From assembly GCA_036245805.1 (NCBI GenBank), contig BTRK01000006.1, positions 37,638,901-37,702,900 on the forward strand: a stretch of 64,000 bases of DNA. The letters are read 5' to 3'. The stretch comes from Pristionchus mayeri. Its lineage: Eukaryota; Nematoda; Chromadorea; Rhabditida; Neodiplogasteridae. This document shows, in pieces, positions 49,987 to 62,645 of this stretch. Under the pieces are notes generated by a model. That model was not told the origin of the DNA. It made no database searches and saw only the letters and a program-made list of their open reading frames with translations. Each line of letters starts with the position of its first letter. Position 1 is the first letter of the stretch. A program made the translations under genes and the position numbers.

Positions 49987-50773
49987 TGTCCCATCGCAAG
50001 CAAGGGAACGAAGCCACTTTCCGATCGATCGAGTAGCCTTATCCCCCTCTCAATTTATTCACTTTAAACTATCATTTATTCTCATATGATGTACTTACTC
50101 TTCAAAAATCGTTTGAATTTTCTTGTTTCATATGCAAAATAATTCCAACACTCGAGGCCTAACAATACTGTGCTTGTTTTCTTTGTCATTGTGAAATATG
50201 TCAATAGCGTCCGCACTGACTGTTTGTCATATATTTGGAATACTTTGTATATTGCATTATGTGATTGCGATAGATCATTAGCCGTTGACAATTGAATGTA
50301 CAATGCTGTTGAAGTAGAACTCGGATAAAAAAATTTGCTCGAATACGGAAAATATTGTGCCAGAATATGGGTAAGAGAAAGATCCCAAAGTATGACTATC
50401 TTCACGAGTTTCCCCATTCTTGTGTGTTATTGCAGCTTTTCCTTTTGAAGTGCCATTGAATAGTGATTTTTCGCCCTATTTCGACTGGTTTGATACCAAA
50501 GTATGATTACTTTCACCAGTTTCGCTATTTTTTTATTTATTACTGCAACTTCATTTCGAAGTAGGGAAAATGGAATAGCCAATTGCTGACGTGACAAATC
50601 GACTCATCATCTAACAAAGGATAATTGATTGAACCATTCGTCTATTAATTTCAATATCCATTTCGTTGATCCGCGGGCGGTCTCTAAAGGTCATCTCGGT
50701 CATGAGAGAGCGCGAATTTTGATTGCATTGCATTTACTATTTCTTACCTCAGGTCATTCGTTGTCTCCACTCA

Positions 50774-53700
50774 ATGAGCTCCAACGAGAAGACCTTTGCA
50801 ATCGTTCAGCCAGCTGAGCTCTCCGAGTACCAGAGGTAACATAAAAAAGCTTCTCTTTAAAGTACGCGATTACCGTAATCAAAGGATTATTCAGTTCTGA
50901 ATAGCAGTTTTAGAGTAAAATTAAGCAAAACTAACTCGTGACGCATAAAAATAAGAACGATAAGGAATGCTTGTCTTCATTTGCTCTATTTGTCTATCAC
51001 TGGAATTGTTCCAGTTTAGATGTTTCAGTTTGTTGTGGAATAATTTCTTATTGAATGTAAGAAGCCAGAAATCTACTATTGAACGTTGTCTGCGCAACAG
51101 TTGTAATTTTAATTACATTTGTGCTCATGCCCGATGAATTATGTCTAATTGTATGACTATTTCCGCTGCTTTCCAGCTGGGAATCGCTTGTATGGCCTGC
51201 CGTCAACCGCATCCTCTCCTTCCTTCACAGCAACGAGGAGTGCATCGATCTGGTCAACCTCTCAAAGGTAAATAAAAGTTCTGTGAAAGTCTGGGATGTG
51301 TTGTAGTAATGACAGTTTGACGATAGACCCTACTCACGTTCTCTCGTGATGTCTGACCGAGGATTGAGTGTGCAAAATGAATAGACAACACGAATTGGTT
51401 TGGAATCAATATTCTGCTGGTTCATTTTGCAATGTGATGTAGCTGTAGGTTGCGGAGATGGCTCCTTGCGTACAGGAGGGTTAGAACAAAGATCGATTAT
51501 ATTTTTCAAAGTATCAGGTTGATGCAAAAGTTTCTCCCCATTGCATTTTTAAATTTTTTTTCTCTCCAGGATTGTTTGGCCGGCATTTCTTTTTAACGCA
51601 AGTAAGGGTCACATAAGTCGACCACAGTCGCAGGTTCGAATCGATTCTGGCGTGTACATTGCGCGAATAGATAAATAAAATTTCGAAAACGCAAGAAAAC
51701 GACGATTTTGGGTGTTCTTTTTTGTGATCCGATATTTGAGGAAGAGTTCGTCTTTGATTTCGCCCATTTAATGAGACATGTAACTAGAGTCGGTGTTCCA
51801 GAAAATCGCTTATAATACGGTATTAATTGGGTGTGGAAAGCTGAGGGTAGCCCCAGTCCTCTCGAAATAAAAAGAAATACTAAACTTCCCGACTTCTTCA
51901 CCGCTCACAACAATAGAGCTGATCTTTATTGTTTCAGGACTAAGAAATGATTTTCAACCAAAATTCAGTCTGAGCCATGATCAATCGCTTATCTCAGGAG
52001 GGGTTATTGATGCACAGTTATTGAAATGCTTTCATCAGCATTCCCACTCATCGCACTCTACAACAATGTGCTGGTTTTGTCATTAACTCGTGTCCCCTTT
52101 TAAATCCGAGCACATAAAAACATTGGGTTGACCAGACATCGCGATGACGTTGGGAGTCAATTGCGCCGCCGAGACTGATTAGTGAGCCCTGAGACAAACT
52201 GCGATAGAAAGTGTAAAAGTCGACCATTTGATTACAGAAAACCATGTGAAGATTGATTAATATCGAAGAGCTGGGAAAGCCAGAATGTATTTTTCTTGAA
52301 AAAGGGAGAAACTTTTGCATCAACCTAATATCTTGTAGTAATATTAAATTAAAGTTATAACCTATGATCATCTAAGGTGTCCACTCACTTCAACAAGGCT
52401 GTGAAGGAATTCATGGGTTCAGCCAAGAATCGCCCAGGATTGAAGAGTCTTAATCTGTGGATGCATGAGGTGAATGATCATGGGGCCAATAGATGCCTTT
52501 TTCTTGAGCCATTTTTAATATATATGACGGCAGTCGCGTAAGAATCGAGCAAGGTCTGGCACATCGATTTTTCAAAAATTTGAGGAAAGGAGTTCTCGAA
52601 GGTGCTGATCATCGTGGTCCACTTCATATTGAACCAACTCGATCGATAGAGCCAGGCTTCATGCAGGCTGCATCTACTCTCTAGTGCGTAACTCTGAAAC
52701 CGTTTGAGGAATCAACTTCGAATTTGTACGGCGGCAAAATAAGTTTAGCATGACCCCGCCAACACTAAATTTGCATATTTAAATTTAAGTTAAATAAGGG
52801 AAAATTCGGTTCTCGAATATAAGGCAGAAACTAACTATGGGAATGATATGCGTAGATGGGTGATAAGACATCTCGAACAAACAAAATCGAATAACGACAT
52901 TCCGAACTAGGACGTTTCGCACAATTTCATCCAAAACTTAATTATTAAGGATTTTGTTCTCATTAATATATTTTTCGGCACTGTCGAGAACGTAATTGAT
53001 AAATAAATTACGTAAAAATCATTTAAATAATGCGAAAATAGCTTCCAAAGTGGTGTGCGCGCTCATGAAAATTCACGAAAATTGTGCGAAACGTCCTAGT
53101 TCGAAATGTTTTGTTCGAAATGTCTTACCACCCGTAGATGCGCCATGTTCTGGGGATCATTTTTCGTATACAGGGTATGTGGTTAGACCTCGTCATTTTT
53201 CTTCTACGAATTATTTTCTACTCCGTTTTCGCCTTTACACCGCACGCTCAGCATAAAAATTGAGGAATGAGAATGTGTTTCACAGTCAGGTATACTCTCC
53301 AATTATTGTTTTATTGCGAAGCGATTGCGAAAAAATAGGCCGATTCGCACGATTAGCGAAAAGGGAAATGAGAATGCAAATCAATGCGGAATTGCGAAGT
53401 GAATTTCGAATAGACAACTGTAAAATATACTCGGTTACGCCTCGTGGAGAGTATACCTGACTGTGAAACACATTCTCATTCCTCAATTTTTATGCTGAGC
53501 GTGCGGTGAAAAGGCGAAAACGGAGTAGAAAATAATTCGTAGAAAAAAAACGACGAGGTCTAACCACATACCCTGTATACGAAAAATGATCCCCAGAACA
53601 TGGCGCATCTACGCATATCATTCTCATAGTTAGTTTCTGCCTTATATTCGAGAACCGAATTTTAACTTATTTAGCTTAAATTTAAATATGCAAATTTAGT

Positions 53701-54690
53701 GGTGTCTGGGTCATGGTAAACTTATTTTGCCGCCGTACAAATTAGAAGTTGATTCCTCAAACGGTTTCAGAGTTACGCACTAGAGAGTAGATGCAGCCTG
53801 CATTCCGCCTGGCTCTATCGATCGAGTTGGTTCAAAATGAAGTGGACCACGATAATCAGCACCTTCGAGAACCCCTTTCCTCAAATTTTCGAAAAATCGC
53901 TGTGCCAGGTCCTTCAGGCCATTGCTCGATTCTTACGCAACCGCCGTCATATATGCATGATTGGCATAATAGGCGAAAACTTTCTAATTTTGGGCAGCTG
54001 ACTTGCTCTTCCAACCTTTTGCCGATATGCTAGCGTGATAAAACAGAACATATTTGGCGTCTGTGAATGGTATGGAGCGAAATATTAATATTTACACAAA
54101 CTAATAGCATTATTTTCTTAAACAAAATTGTCTTGACAAATTTGTGTTACTTCAAAATATATTATATTTCACCATGCAAGTGTACAACAATAACTCGTTT
54201 TGCAGGAAGGTCTGGATTTCTATATATATCCCTCTACCCCGCCAATCTTCCGTTTCACAATCTGTCCATGCTAGACTGGTCTCGATTCGGGCGATCAAGA
54301 AGATCCAACTCCTTCAATCTCGAAGTTCTGCTGCATGGATCTGATGACTTGGCACTCAAGCAGGTCAGATAGGCACCTCTTTCACGACCATTTATTGCGA
54401 AAACAGGCAAAATTATGCGATCAAATTACCGTAAATATCTGAATGTGAAGCTTTGTTCAACATAGATTTGTGAGGGTCCTTACTAGCGTTTCCAGTCCCT
54501 CCATCTTGTCTATTGCTTCTTGCACCACGACGTTGTACTTTCATGCTGAAGATCATGAGAATCCTCACCAAGTCCTCTCCAATCCCGGTGGGTGATTTGT
54601 CTTCTAATGATAATCAAGCGACCTGAATTTTCGATACTAGACTAATTTGCTGAAAATTGATGTCTGGGAGAAGTTCTTCGAAGAGGTTTT
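50774..54690 (+). CDS. Hypothetical, weakly F-box-like protein, possibly disrupted
   Basis: I do not recognise this gene with confidence. Exons 50774-50835, 51177-51267 and 52377-52469 join in phase to give MSSNEKTFAIVQPAELSEYQ, then WPAVNRILSFLHSNEECIDL, VNLSKVSTHFNKAVKEFMGS and a charged end. The pattern of a Pro/Leu start, ILSFL and NLSKVSTHFN recalls an F-box, but weakly. A further candidate exon at about 54206-54363 (SMLDWSRFGRSRRSNSF, LEVLLHGSDDLALKQ) and short ones near 54497 and 54643-54690 follow, but the phase from 52469 into 54206 does not fit, so an exon is missing or the gene is broken. Two transposons fill its introns, and its 3' end runs into an MBT gene fragment at 54690. Confidence 0.45.
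51514..52327. mobile_element. Mariner-like element, about 0.8 kb, decayed
   Basis: Ends TCAGGTTGATGCAAAAGTTT and the inverted AAACTTTTGCATCAACCTAA resemble the TTAGGTTGGTGCAAAAG ends of mariner-type elements, with TA at the junctions. Interior frames are broken. It lies in the intron between exons 2 and 3 of the hypothetical gene. Confidence 0.75.
52523..53951. mobile_element. Palindromic MITE family 2, copy b (TA-flanked), 1.43 kb
   Basis: Left end TATGACGGCAGTCGCGTAAG with GAATCGAGCA inside; right end is its near-inverse, with TA flanks. Arms pair across the whole length; the same short peptide frame can be read on both strands at 53260 and 53486, showing the symmetry. Non-coding. Confidence 0.87.
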
Positions 54691-54938
54691 CTTATATAAT
54701 TCACTGGAACGGTATTTTTTTCAGATCCTCGGTCGTCGCGCGCTCATCGAGTACAGTAGCAACGACATCGATGAGGAAGAACTCGTTCGTTTTTCAAATT
54801 TTTTTTGTGTCGGCTATTAAATTAAACTCACGTTTTTTTGTTAATTCCGACTTCGAAACTTTCCCTTGTGAACTGATTCTGTATTGATCTGTAGAATGGG
54901 GTATGCATCATCCCCGGTACAGTACAGCTACTCTCAAT

Positions 54939-55240
54939 CAATCAATCAATCAATCAATCAATTTATCTTATCAGGCAATAGACGCTCAGAAGATGATAGG
55001 TCGATATTCTTCATTAGTTGCACTCCACCAGTGGGTGCCAATAGCTCGGGTTAGGTCGTCTCTCCATCGTGCGCGAGGCTTTCCAGGGGGACTATTCTTG
55101 TTGTAGGGGATCCAGACGGTTGTTGCGCGGCTCCACTGCTCCATTTCCATTCTTCTGACCTTGAGGGCCCAGCGCGCTTTCCTTTTCAATCCTTCCTCAA
55201 TCCAATCCCGCAGCTTCGTTATACCACGCACGCGCTCATT
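54939..55240 (-). mobile_element. 5'-truncated RTE-like LINE fragment with 13-bp target duplication
   Basis: On the minus strand the last about 85 residues of a LINE ORF2 are readable (RWALKVRRMEMEQWS, PPGKPRARWRDDL), a typical C-terminus of RTE-like elements, followed by a (TTGA)n tail. AGCTACTCTCAAT at 54926-54938 and again at 55241-55253 is an exact 13-bp target duplication. The paralogous MBT copy 2 has a single similar site near 37082. Confidence 0.88.
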
Positions 55241-55684
55241 AGCTACTCTCAATAATCTACTAACCCTTTCTATTCTGACCTTTCAATGCATATCATGCTG
55301 ATTTGAATTCAGGATGATTTAGTGCGTGGAAGGGATTTCCTCATGCGGAAGGACATGGACGACGATCTGATCTACCCGGTATGTGCGTGAGAGATAAAGA
55401 GAACAAAAATAATTGAATCGCACTTTAATTAATCGATAATTTCTAGGTTGGCTTCGCCGAGTACATGGGAGCGAAAATGATGGCTAAGAAGAAGTATCGC
55501 ACCCATGTAGCAGCCATCGTCAAGGCCATCAAGAACAAAGTGAACCTTTTTTATATTATTTTATTTTTGAATAATTTACGGCTACGTGTTCTAATAACTC
55601 AAAGCAGGAGGAAGTACCTTATTCGAGGATAGACGCCAAAATGGAGATTTTCAAGTGGAGTAAAAACGACACTCAGGTACTATG

Positions 55685-56650
55685 CTTGCTCTAAGAATCG
55701 AGCAAGTGTCGGCACAAGCCAAAAATCTCAATTCTCTGCAACTTTGTGTTTTGGGGTTATCGAAGGTGCTGAAAACGATAGGCATATTCATTTTGCTTCT
55801 GGAGCCTTCGTTGGTTCCAGACGGCGTCACGTTGAAATCACTTTTTTCTCATATCTGACCTCCCGGAGGTGCTAATTTCACGCGACTAAGGTTTCCGGGG
55901 TAGAATTTGATGGTGATCACTCCTATCTATTTCATTTTTCATGATTTAATAAAATTATTTTTAAAAATTCAACTTTTCGCATTGGCAAAAGTAAGTTGAG
56001 AGCCATACATCACAAGAACCGGTTTGAAGAGAGGATTCAGAATCTGTGTTTACAGTCAATTTCGTGCATCGTTTAGAAAGATTGGAGTGAAATAGTGAGC
56101 CCAGATCGGCAAGAGATGCGAGAGAGTGTGTGGATGAGAGAGAGAGAGAGGGGAGACTGTCAGGGGGAGGGAAGGGGGAGAGACGAGTGGACGCATCGTA
56201 TTTCGTTAATCGGGGCTCACTATTTCACTCCAATCTTTCGAACCGATGGACGAAATTGGCTGTAAACACAGATTCTGAATCCGCTCTTCAAGCCGGTTCT
56301 TTTGATGTATCTCTATTAACTTACTTTTGCCAATGCGAAAAGTTGTATTTTTAAAAATAATTTTATTAAATCATGAAAAATGAAATAGATAGGAGTGATC
56401 ACCATCAAATTCTACCTCGGAAACGTTAGTCGCGTGAAATTAGCACCTCCGAGAGGTAAGGTATGTGTAAAAACGTGATTTCAACGTGACGCCGTCTGGA
56501 ACCAGCGAAGGTTCCAGGAGCAAAAAAGAATACGCCTATCGTTTTCAGCACATTCGATAACCCCAAAACACAAAGTTGAAGAGAATTGAGATTTTTGGCC
56601 TGTGCCAGAAACACTCGGATCTGCTCGATTCTTAGGCAAACGGCCTCATA
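55685..56650. mobile_element. Palindromic MITE family 2, copy c
   Basis: Arms pair from CTAAGAATCGAGCAAG at the left to its inverse near 56632. The right terminus CGGCCTCATA|TA is intact; the left terminal 10 or so bases are altered. The empty site is visible in copy 2 at about 37545 (GCTATATAGTTAATC). Confidence 0.85.
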
Positions 56651-57137
56651 TAGTGAATCAAAGAGAGGAATGCATACATAACTTTTTACCATTAGTTGTT
56701 AAAAATTCAACTATTTTGTTGTAAACTGATTTTTAAAGCATTAATGCGCTCATTGCTTTGTTTGTTTGGCATTTGTAGCATGAGAATATTATTTCGGTTT
56801 GTCGTCCACCTGGCCTCACTACCCATATCCATAAAGTTTACCTACACACCAATTTCGCATGCTTATATGCTATCTATCCGTATTTGTAATGTTTCATCGT
56901 TACAGATTGCGGATTGGCAGGTTTATATGGTCTGCGAGATGTTCGATACACTGGACCAGTGTCAGAACGTCCTCAAGGCAGCCAGGATCGTCAAGATCTT
57001 CCCTGTAAACTAACGTTTAGAAATTTTCAGACATCTTTGATTTAGAGTATTGCTTGCTCTCCTTATTGCTAAATGCACCGGCTTGGAAATCAATGCAGAA
57101 ATGTTATAAATATATAAAATATATAGGTTATGAATAT

Positions 57138-58042
57138 GAGTGACTATCTGAGAGAACTGACCAGAGGCCGTACAGCAAAAAATAAAGTGTTAATTTTAAG
57201 ATTCCCCTAGGGGTAACTTTTCACGTAGAGTTCGAAAATCGACCTTAGAAAGCCGTATCTCTGACCCCTCGTTTTCTGTAGCACGCCTCAACGTCGAAGT
57301 CGGTTTTTCTAACTTTTGAACGGATCATCCAAACCCCATACATAGCTAGTAATTCTGAAAGATCTCGACGAGATAAGCATTTTTACTGTTGGAAGTAAAA
57401 GGCTAGCTCATTTGAGAAAAAAATTATGACCAGTTGAATTCTCAAAATTCTCACCCTGAAGTTGGTTTTGCGAAATGTACAAATTAAATTATCTTATTCG
57501 ATTCCCCGTTAAAAGTTACCCCTAGGTGCAAAATTACTCGAAAAAAACTGTGTCGAAAAGCAGTTTCCCAAATCTTTGAAATGAAGCATCATGCACTTCA
57601 CATAAATAGCCCTTCAGCGGACCTATGGATTTCAATGTCGTAGTTCTATAAACAGCGTTCCTTTGTAAAATGCTCCATTATTTGTTCATGATCTTTCACA
57701 TTTCAGACCTATAAAGGTGATGTAAGCAGATATCAACACGAAAATAATGATATTTTAAACATTTTTTGAAAAGACTTTTTTTGTATGTTATCGATTTGTG
57801 CACTTTTCAATTCCACAATTTACTTAATTTTTACTTAAGAATATTGATTATATTATGTTTGTGAAATATATTCGGTCCCTTTATTCCTCTTTTTTCTTGT
57901 TTTCAGCGGCCGTTCTCCTACTCGCTCCTTCTATTCTTGTTTATCGGAGGCATACTCCCCCTCACACTCTTTCCCTTCCTCTCTTTCTTTACCACTCCAC
58001 GGACTTGGATATTTACGCGAGATGCAATGGGGATACGTAAGC
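57138..58042 (+). repeat. Left terminal inverted repeat of transposon C
   Basis: Pairs with 62646-63578, through GCCGTACAGC, CTAGGGGTAACTTTTCACGT, the GCGGCCGTTCTCCTACTCGC block and CACTCCACGGACTT. The two arms have diverged slightly by small indels. Confidence 0.9.
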
Positions 58043-58163
58043 ACTGAGAAAACATCTGTGAGAAAAGTAGTAGTCGAACACAAATGTAGGATATATCGAA
58101 ATTGAATACGGATGTGAATAACATCGAATGCTTTATCGTATAGTTTGCTCACAAATGTTGCAG

Positions 58164-61100
58164 TTATGGCTCGAATATCTCATCTTTGACTGTCTTTTCG
58201 TTGAAGTGATTCCACATAACATCGAATTCGTCCCCCTCTTCATCTAAGTCGCATTCCTCCTCGATCTCCCACTCTCCTTCCTCCACTTCCACCACCTTCC
58301 ATTCCACCACGTCCTCCTCCAGATCCTCTTCCATTGCCACCTCCGATCTTCTCGCCCTCAGGACAAACGTTTTCTTGACTGGAGTAATGATGAGTCGGTT
58401 GATGTATCTTTTCACTTGCTCTCTGGTCATTCTCTCCATCAGTGCAATCGTCTTGTCCGCACACATCTTTTGAAAGCAACCTCGGGATCGGCTCGTTTCC
58501 TCTCCTTTCTTCTCTCGACTGCGAACTTCTTGATCATCTCCTTGGTCTTCTCTGGATATCTTCCATGCTTCTTCGCCGATCTCAGTCCCCATCCCATCGA
58601 GAGAATGCGCACGGTCTTGTCAACGAATCCAGCCGAGGCATCTTGGAGAGAAGCTAGAGAATTCGCGCCAACATAGTTTTCGAGGCAGCGGCCATACATC
58701 TTGAGCATCTCATCCTGTCCAGTGACCTTGAGGGGATGAATCTTGTGGACGCCGTAGTCGAGATGATTGATGTAGTTCCCGTGTTGGAGGAAGGTCGCCC
58801 CACACCAACAGGCGAATGTAAGCCCCTTGATGCCACCCTTCTTCTCCTCAAGCGGTTGCACTGCTTCATTGTAGTCTCGATCTCCCGTCTCTTTCGTTTC
58901 GAGCAACATCGGATTGTAATTCCAGAATTCAGCTGGAGCCCTAATCTTGATCTTCATACTTTCGGTCTCAGCAGTGCGAAGATCGGCCATCGCTCCACCT
59001 TCAGCGATCTTCTCGTAGACTCCAGCATTCGAGTACAGCTTCGTGAACACCTCTCCCTTTCCAATGTTGTGATACTTCCAAACTCGTAGGCCATCTCCTT
59101 CAGTCTTGAAGTAGGAATAGTCGGTGACTCGCTCGATCAAGGAAGTCTTGGGCGGGTTCTGAGGGTCTTTGATCCTCCCAATGTAGACGGACACTCCCTT
59201 GGTGTGGTTATTCTTCAGCACATTGAACATGTCCATCTGACTGCGAATCTGGGCCCTCCCTGCATTCACTTCAGCCCTGATCGCGAACTTGGCATTCGCA
59301 GCTGCTCGATCCGGTGCTCCCTTTCCATTCTGACTCGCAGAGAAACTCCAGGCCAGAATCTTCACTCCTGTGGTCTTCGCGATTGAGGGGATCGATCCGA
59401 GAGTTTGCGCACAGTGGTAGTTCGCTAAAATAGTTGACAGTTTGAACTGATAAAATGAATGTGAAGAATGTGACCCTTATTATTCTCTCCTCTCTATATC
59501 CAACTCCACTCACTACTATTTTAATCGTCACCGATTTCTATTTATATGTATCAATTGATATGTCATACCTCCTAAATTATCACAAATTTTCAATGTATTT
59601 ACTCACCAGCGTTGTCGGAGCGAATGTAAACGCTCTCAATCCCTGCTAGCTTCAGAACATGGAGAAGTTGTGTGACGATCGTGACCGAAGATCGACTGTC
59701 CTGAGATGACCAGATAGGCAAAATACAGCGAATCTATTCTCACTTGCGGGTCGTCTTCAATGAAGTGGATGAATTGGTGAGTGACTAGAGTGTTGCTAAC
59801 GTTGGCTGTCACGTATCCGAAGCTCCAACTGTTTCCCTTCTTGGCATAATAATCCTGAATGCAATTAACTGAAAAAAAATATTGAGAATGTGTGGTACCG
59901 TCTGGGGCTTGTAGGGCTTGGTGTTCAGAACTTTTGGCCGTAATCGATCCACACATCTGCTTGTCCTTCCTCTAGTCCTTCAATATGCATTCGATGCACT
60001 CCCTCAGTGTAGGCAATTCGGACCTATGATGATATTATAGAAGAGATATTTATCAATCAAAGATACCGCGTGAGCCTTCAGGGCAAGGATCGAATCTCGA
60101 AAATCATTGAAGTTGAAAATCATTTCATCGATTTCATCGGAGGGGTCAGTCAATTGGATCGAAGATAGAAGGTCGCTCATCTCTCTAAAATGAGCAAAGT
60201 GAATTTTCAGTAATTTATTATATGAACCTAAAGGTAGTTTCTATATGTGTGCATCTTTGGCATTGATCCTTGTGCTCATGGGAAGGCGGGATGGCGAAAT
60301 TGTGATTATATGGGTCTGAAAGAGAATAATATCAGAATTCCACTTTTAAATATCCCCTCTTTTTTTATAAGTGATGGCAACGTGGTCGCGGTCTTGCGGG
60401 ACCCCTTAAGGGAGGGATTGGGTCGCGGTGCCCGCAAAGGCGTTACGGGCCCCGCTTTGACTTCTTTCCATATGCTGACACATTATCAAAGTGAATTTTC
60501 ACCTGAGAGAGCGAAAATCAGGCTGTGGTCTGCGATCTTGCTGTCCTGCGTGACATGCAAGAAAAAGTCGTGTTTGAGGTAGAGGCGGATCTCTAGAAAC
60601 TGATTCCATAGTTTATGGGCATCATCCTTATCCAGCTTTGAAAGTGCAACAAGCCGATCAATCATCTTCTTGATCTCATCGAAAGCCTGAATAAAATATT
60701 ACCTTTTCTGTACAAAATCAATCAAAACCTCATAGGCCATTGACTTGAAACTGTCCACACACGCCATACTTCTCCTCTGAGTAGACGGGGCAGCTTTCAT
60801 AAGGCGCATGAGCGTGGAGTCCGAGTAGACCAAATCACTCTTGTGAATCTCCTCCATCCATTTCTTGAATCCTCTAATGGTTTCCGCCTTCGTGTACTCT
60901 CGCACAATGTTTGGAATCTCGATCTTCTCTCCTGTTGACAGTGTAACCGTCTTCACTCCCCAAGGCACGTGTACATCGTGCTGAAAAATTCAATTTTGCA
61001 AAACAAGGTAGATTAGTGATACCTTGCCAGGTAGTGTACGAAGTAGAGGGATCCTTCCGTGCTCCAACGCTGCTTGGTGTTCACAATCTTCGGAGGAAGT

Positions 61101-62551
61101 TCCTGGCTCGCCCACACTCTCTTTGCATTGTAGAATTTGTGATGGCTAAGACCGGGGAAGAATGGGAGAAGCTGGGGGAATGACATCGGTCCGGCCACTT
61201 GAGAGAGAATGATGTCCCGAGTTCGGGCATCCTCAGCCATCAGCCATAGGAAATGCATTTGCTCGAGTATCGCATGGTGAGCCTCCGAACTGACTCCGTC
61301 CCATTCATCGTATTTCCCTTTCTTGCATACTCGATCCCACACTTCCATCTCCATCCCGGGAGTCACCATCTCCAGGGTCTTCCACCAGATTTTCTCGATA
61401 GTGCGGATTTTGCGAATCTTCGTGTCCCTCACATAATCGACAAAGGAACTCTTCGGGCATACTCTGTCGATCTCTGCCACTCTACAGAATGAAACAAAGG
61501 CAGCCTGCTCCGCCGTCTCCTTCTCCTCCACAAACATCGTCTCATCTGGATGATCGCCTGGCGACCACGGCTTGTCACACTTCTCCTCCTTCTTCTCGGC
61601 GATGCTGTTGAGGACGTGATCATGATGCTGTTTGCACAGCGCTAAAATACAACCCATAATACATGTCAGAAATCGGTCGTGTTGGATTTCACAATAAGTA
61701 GCGCTATTTAAAATATGTATTTTCTTTGCACAACATTTTCGACCTAACTACAACATAACTCTCTGTGTTTGATTGCGATTGCCTCTAACAACCATAGTCC
61801 ACAACTCCATCTATTCCATTCCCACTGCGATTCGCGTAAACATTAATGATTTCATGAAAACAAATTCACTAACGCAATCCGACGTGGAGGTGCTGTCCAG
61901 CAGACATGAAATATCCTTTCGCTTCTTCACGAGTAAGACGGTACGCTTTTATACGACCACCGAGGTGCTGGGGAGGATTATGAGGTTCGATCGGCCAACT
62001 GCACGATAAAATGTGCTTTTCTGAATGTATCACAATGTAATTCAATTAGGAATGGCATTTCTCACCAGAGACATGATGATATCGTATGTGTTTGGAGCCT
62101 TCCTTCCCCCAGTCTGTTAGAAGTTCTTTGACGTGGGCTTCACACACATGGATATCGGAGATTTGTTCATTTGCATGGTCTGGGCTTCTCCTGTACACTG
62201 CACTTCCTCGAGCTTGAATGAGATCATAGCCGTCAAACGCGCCGAAATAATTCCTCGCGTTATTACGCACCATCAGATCATCAGCGCTGAAATTCTTTTA
62301 AAGCCACGTAGATTGCAATTAACACAAACCTGAATAGCTTTGTAGTGCATGTTCCAGTCGATACTCTCATAGCCGAACTCTGGTGCTGCAGTTTGTCATC
62401 GGGGACTCGAGAGCGCGAATCCGAGAACCAACACTTTTCATCCTTCTTAAATTTAACAGAAATATCGAAATATCGTGTATGTACATTACCTCGGGAGCGG
62501 ATTCAATTTCATAGAGGAGTGTTGCAATGATGAAAAGTTGCTGAAACATTC
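58164..62551 (-). CDS. Putative transposase of transposon C, RNase-H-like, about 1,085 aa
   Basis: Twelve exons: 62551-62490 (ATG 62549), 62445-62330, 62286-62066, 61641-61028, 60980-60714, 60686-60503, 60315-60228, 60184-60067, 60023-59899, 59854-59744, 59700-59607 and 59424-58164. Phases agree when the fourth exon uses a GC donor (CTG|GCAAGG). Features in order: Cys/His N-terminus (HVCEAH ... LCKQHHDH), YLKHDFFLHV with ADHSLIFALS, zinc-type HEHKDQCQRC, first acidic motif VWIDYGQK, then AKKGNSWSF, second IRSDNA, third SFSASQNGKGAPDRAA, then MGWGLRSAKKHGRYPEK and TREQVKRYINRL, and an acidic C-terminus. From memory, the same motif order (RSDNAG, GGKGxCDRxAA, GWALK) occurs in large repeat-associated proteins of cnidarians and other invertebrates. 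Two one-base losses in AAAAG runs (near 59930 and 58470) break the frame. The transposase role is inferred. Confidence 0.8.
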
Positions 62552-62645
62552 CTGAGAAAGTCAAATAAAAGAACTATTTAAACGTCTGGACGATAAATCA
62601 ACAAATTTGCGATATTGAACATTTTAACGTTATATCTCCGTGCCT

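Larger units (their letters stand above)
54690..57012 (+). pseudogene. Internal fragment of an MBT-repeat gene (MBT2-MBT3), copy 3
   Basis: Sequence from 54690 matches copy 2 from about 36838 onward. Exons: 54725-54784 (LGRRALIEYSSNDIDEEEL), 55315-55379 (MRKDMDDDLIYP), 55447-55539 (VGFAEYMGAKMMAKKKYR), 55606-55677 (EEVPYSRIDAKMEIFKW) and 56905-57004 (MVCEMFDTLDQCQNVLKAAR). MBT1, the end of MBT3 and MBT4 are missing. The fragment begins inside an intron and ends shortly before the transposon at 57138. Frames are intact, but it cannot encode a complete protein. Two transposons inserted after the duplication; copy 2 preserves both empty sites. Confidence 0.85.

Noticed and set aside
51593..52371. 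Minus-strand frames of about 100 codons in the mariner-like element
   Set aside because: No transposase signature could be read in these frames; the element is too decayed to call a gene.
53260..53486. Identical peptide starts on both strands
   Set aside because: Caused by the centre of a palindromic MITE.
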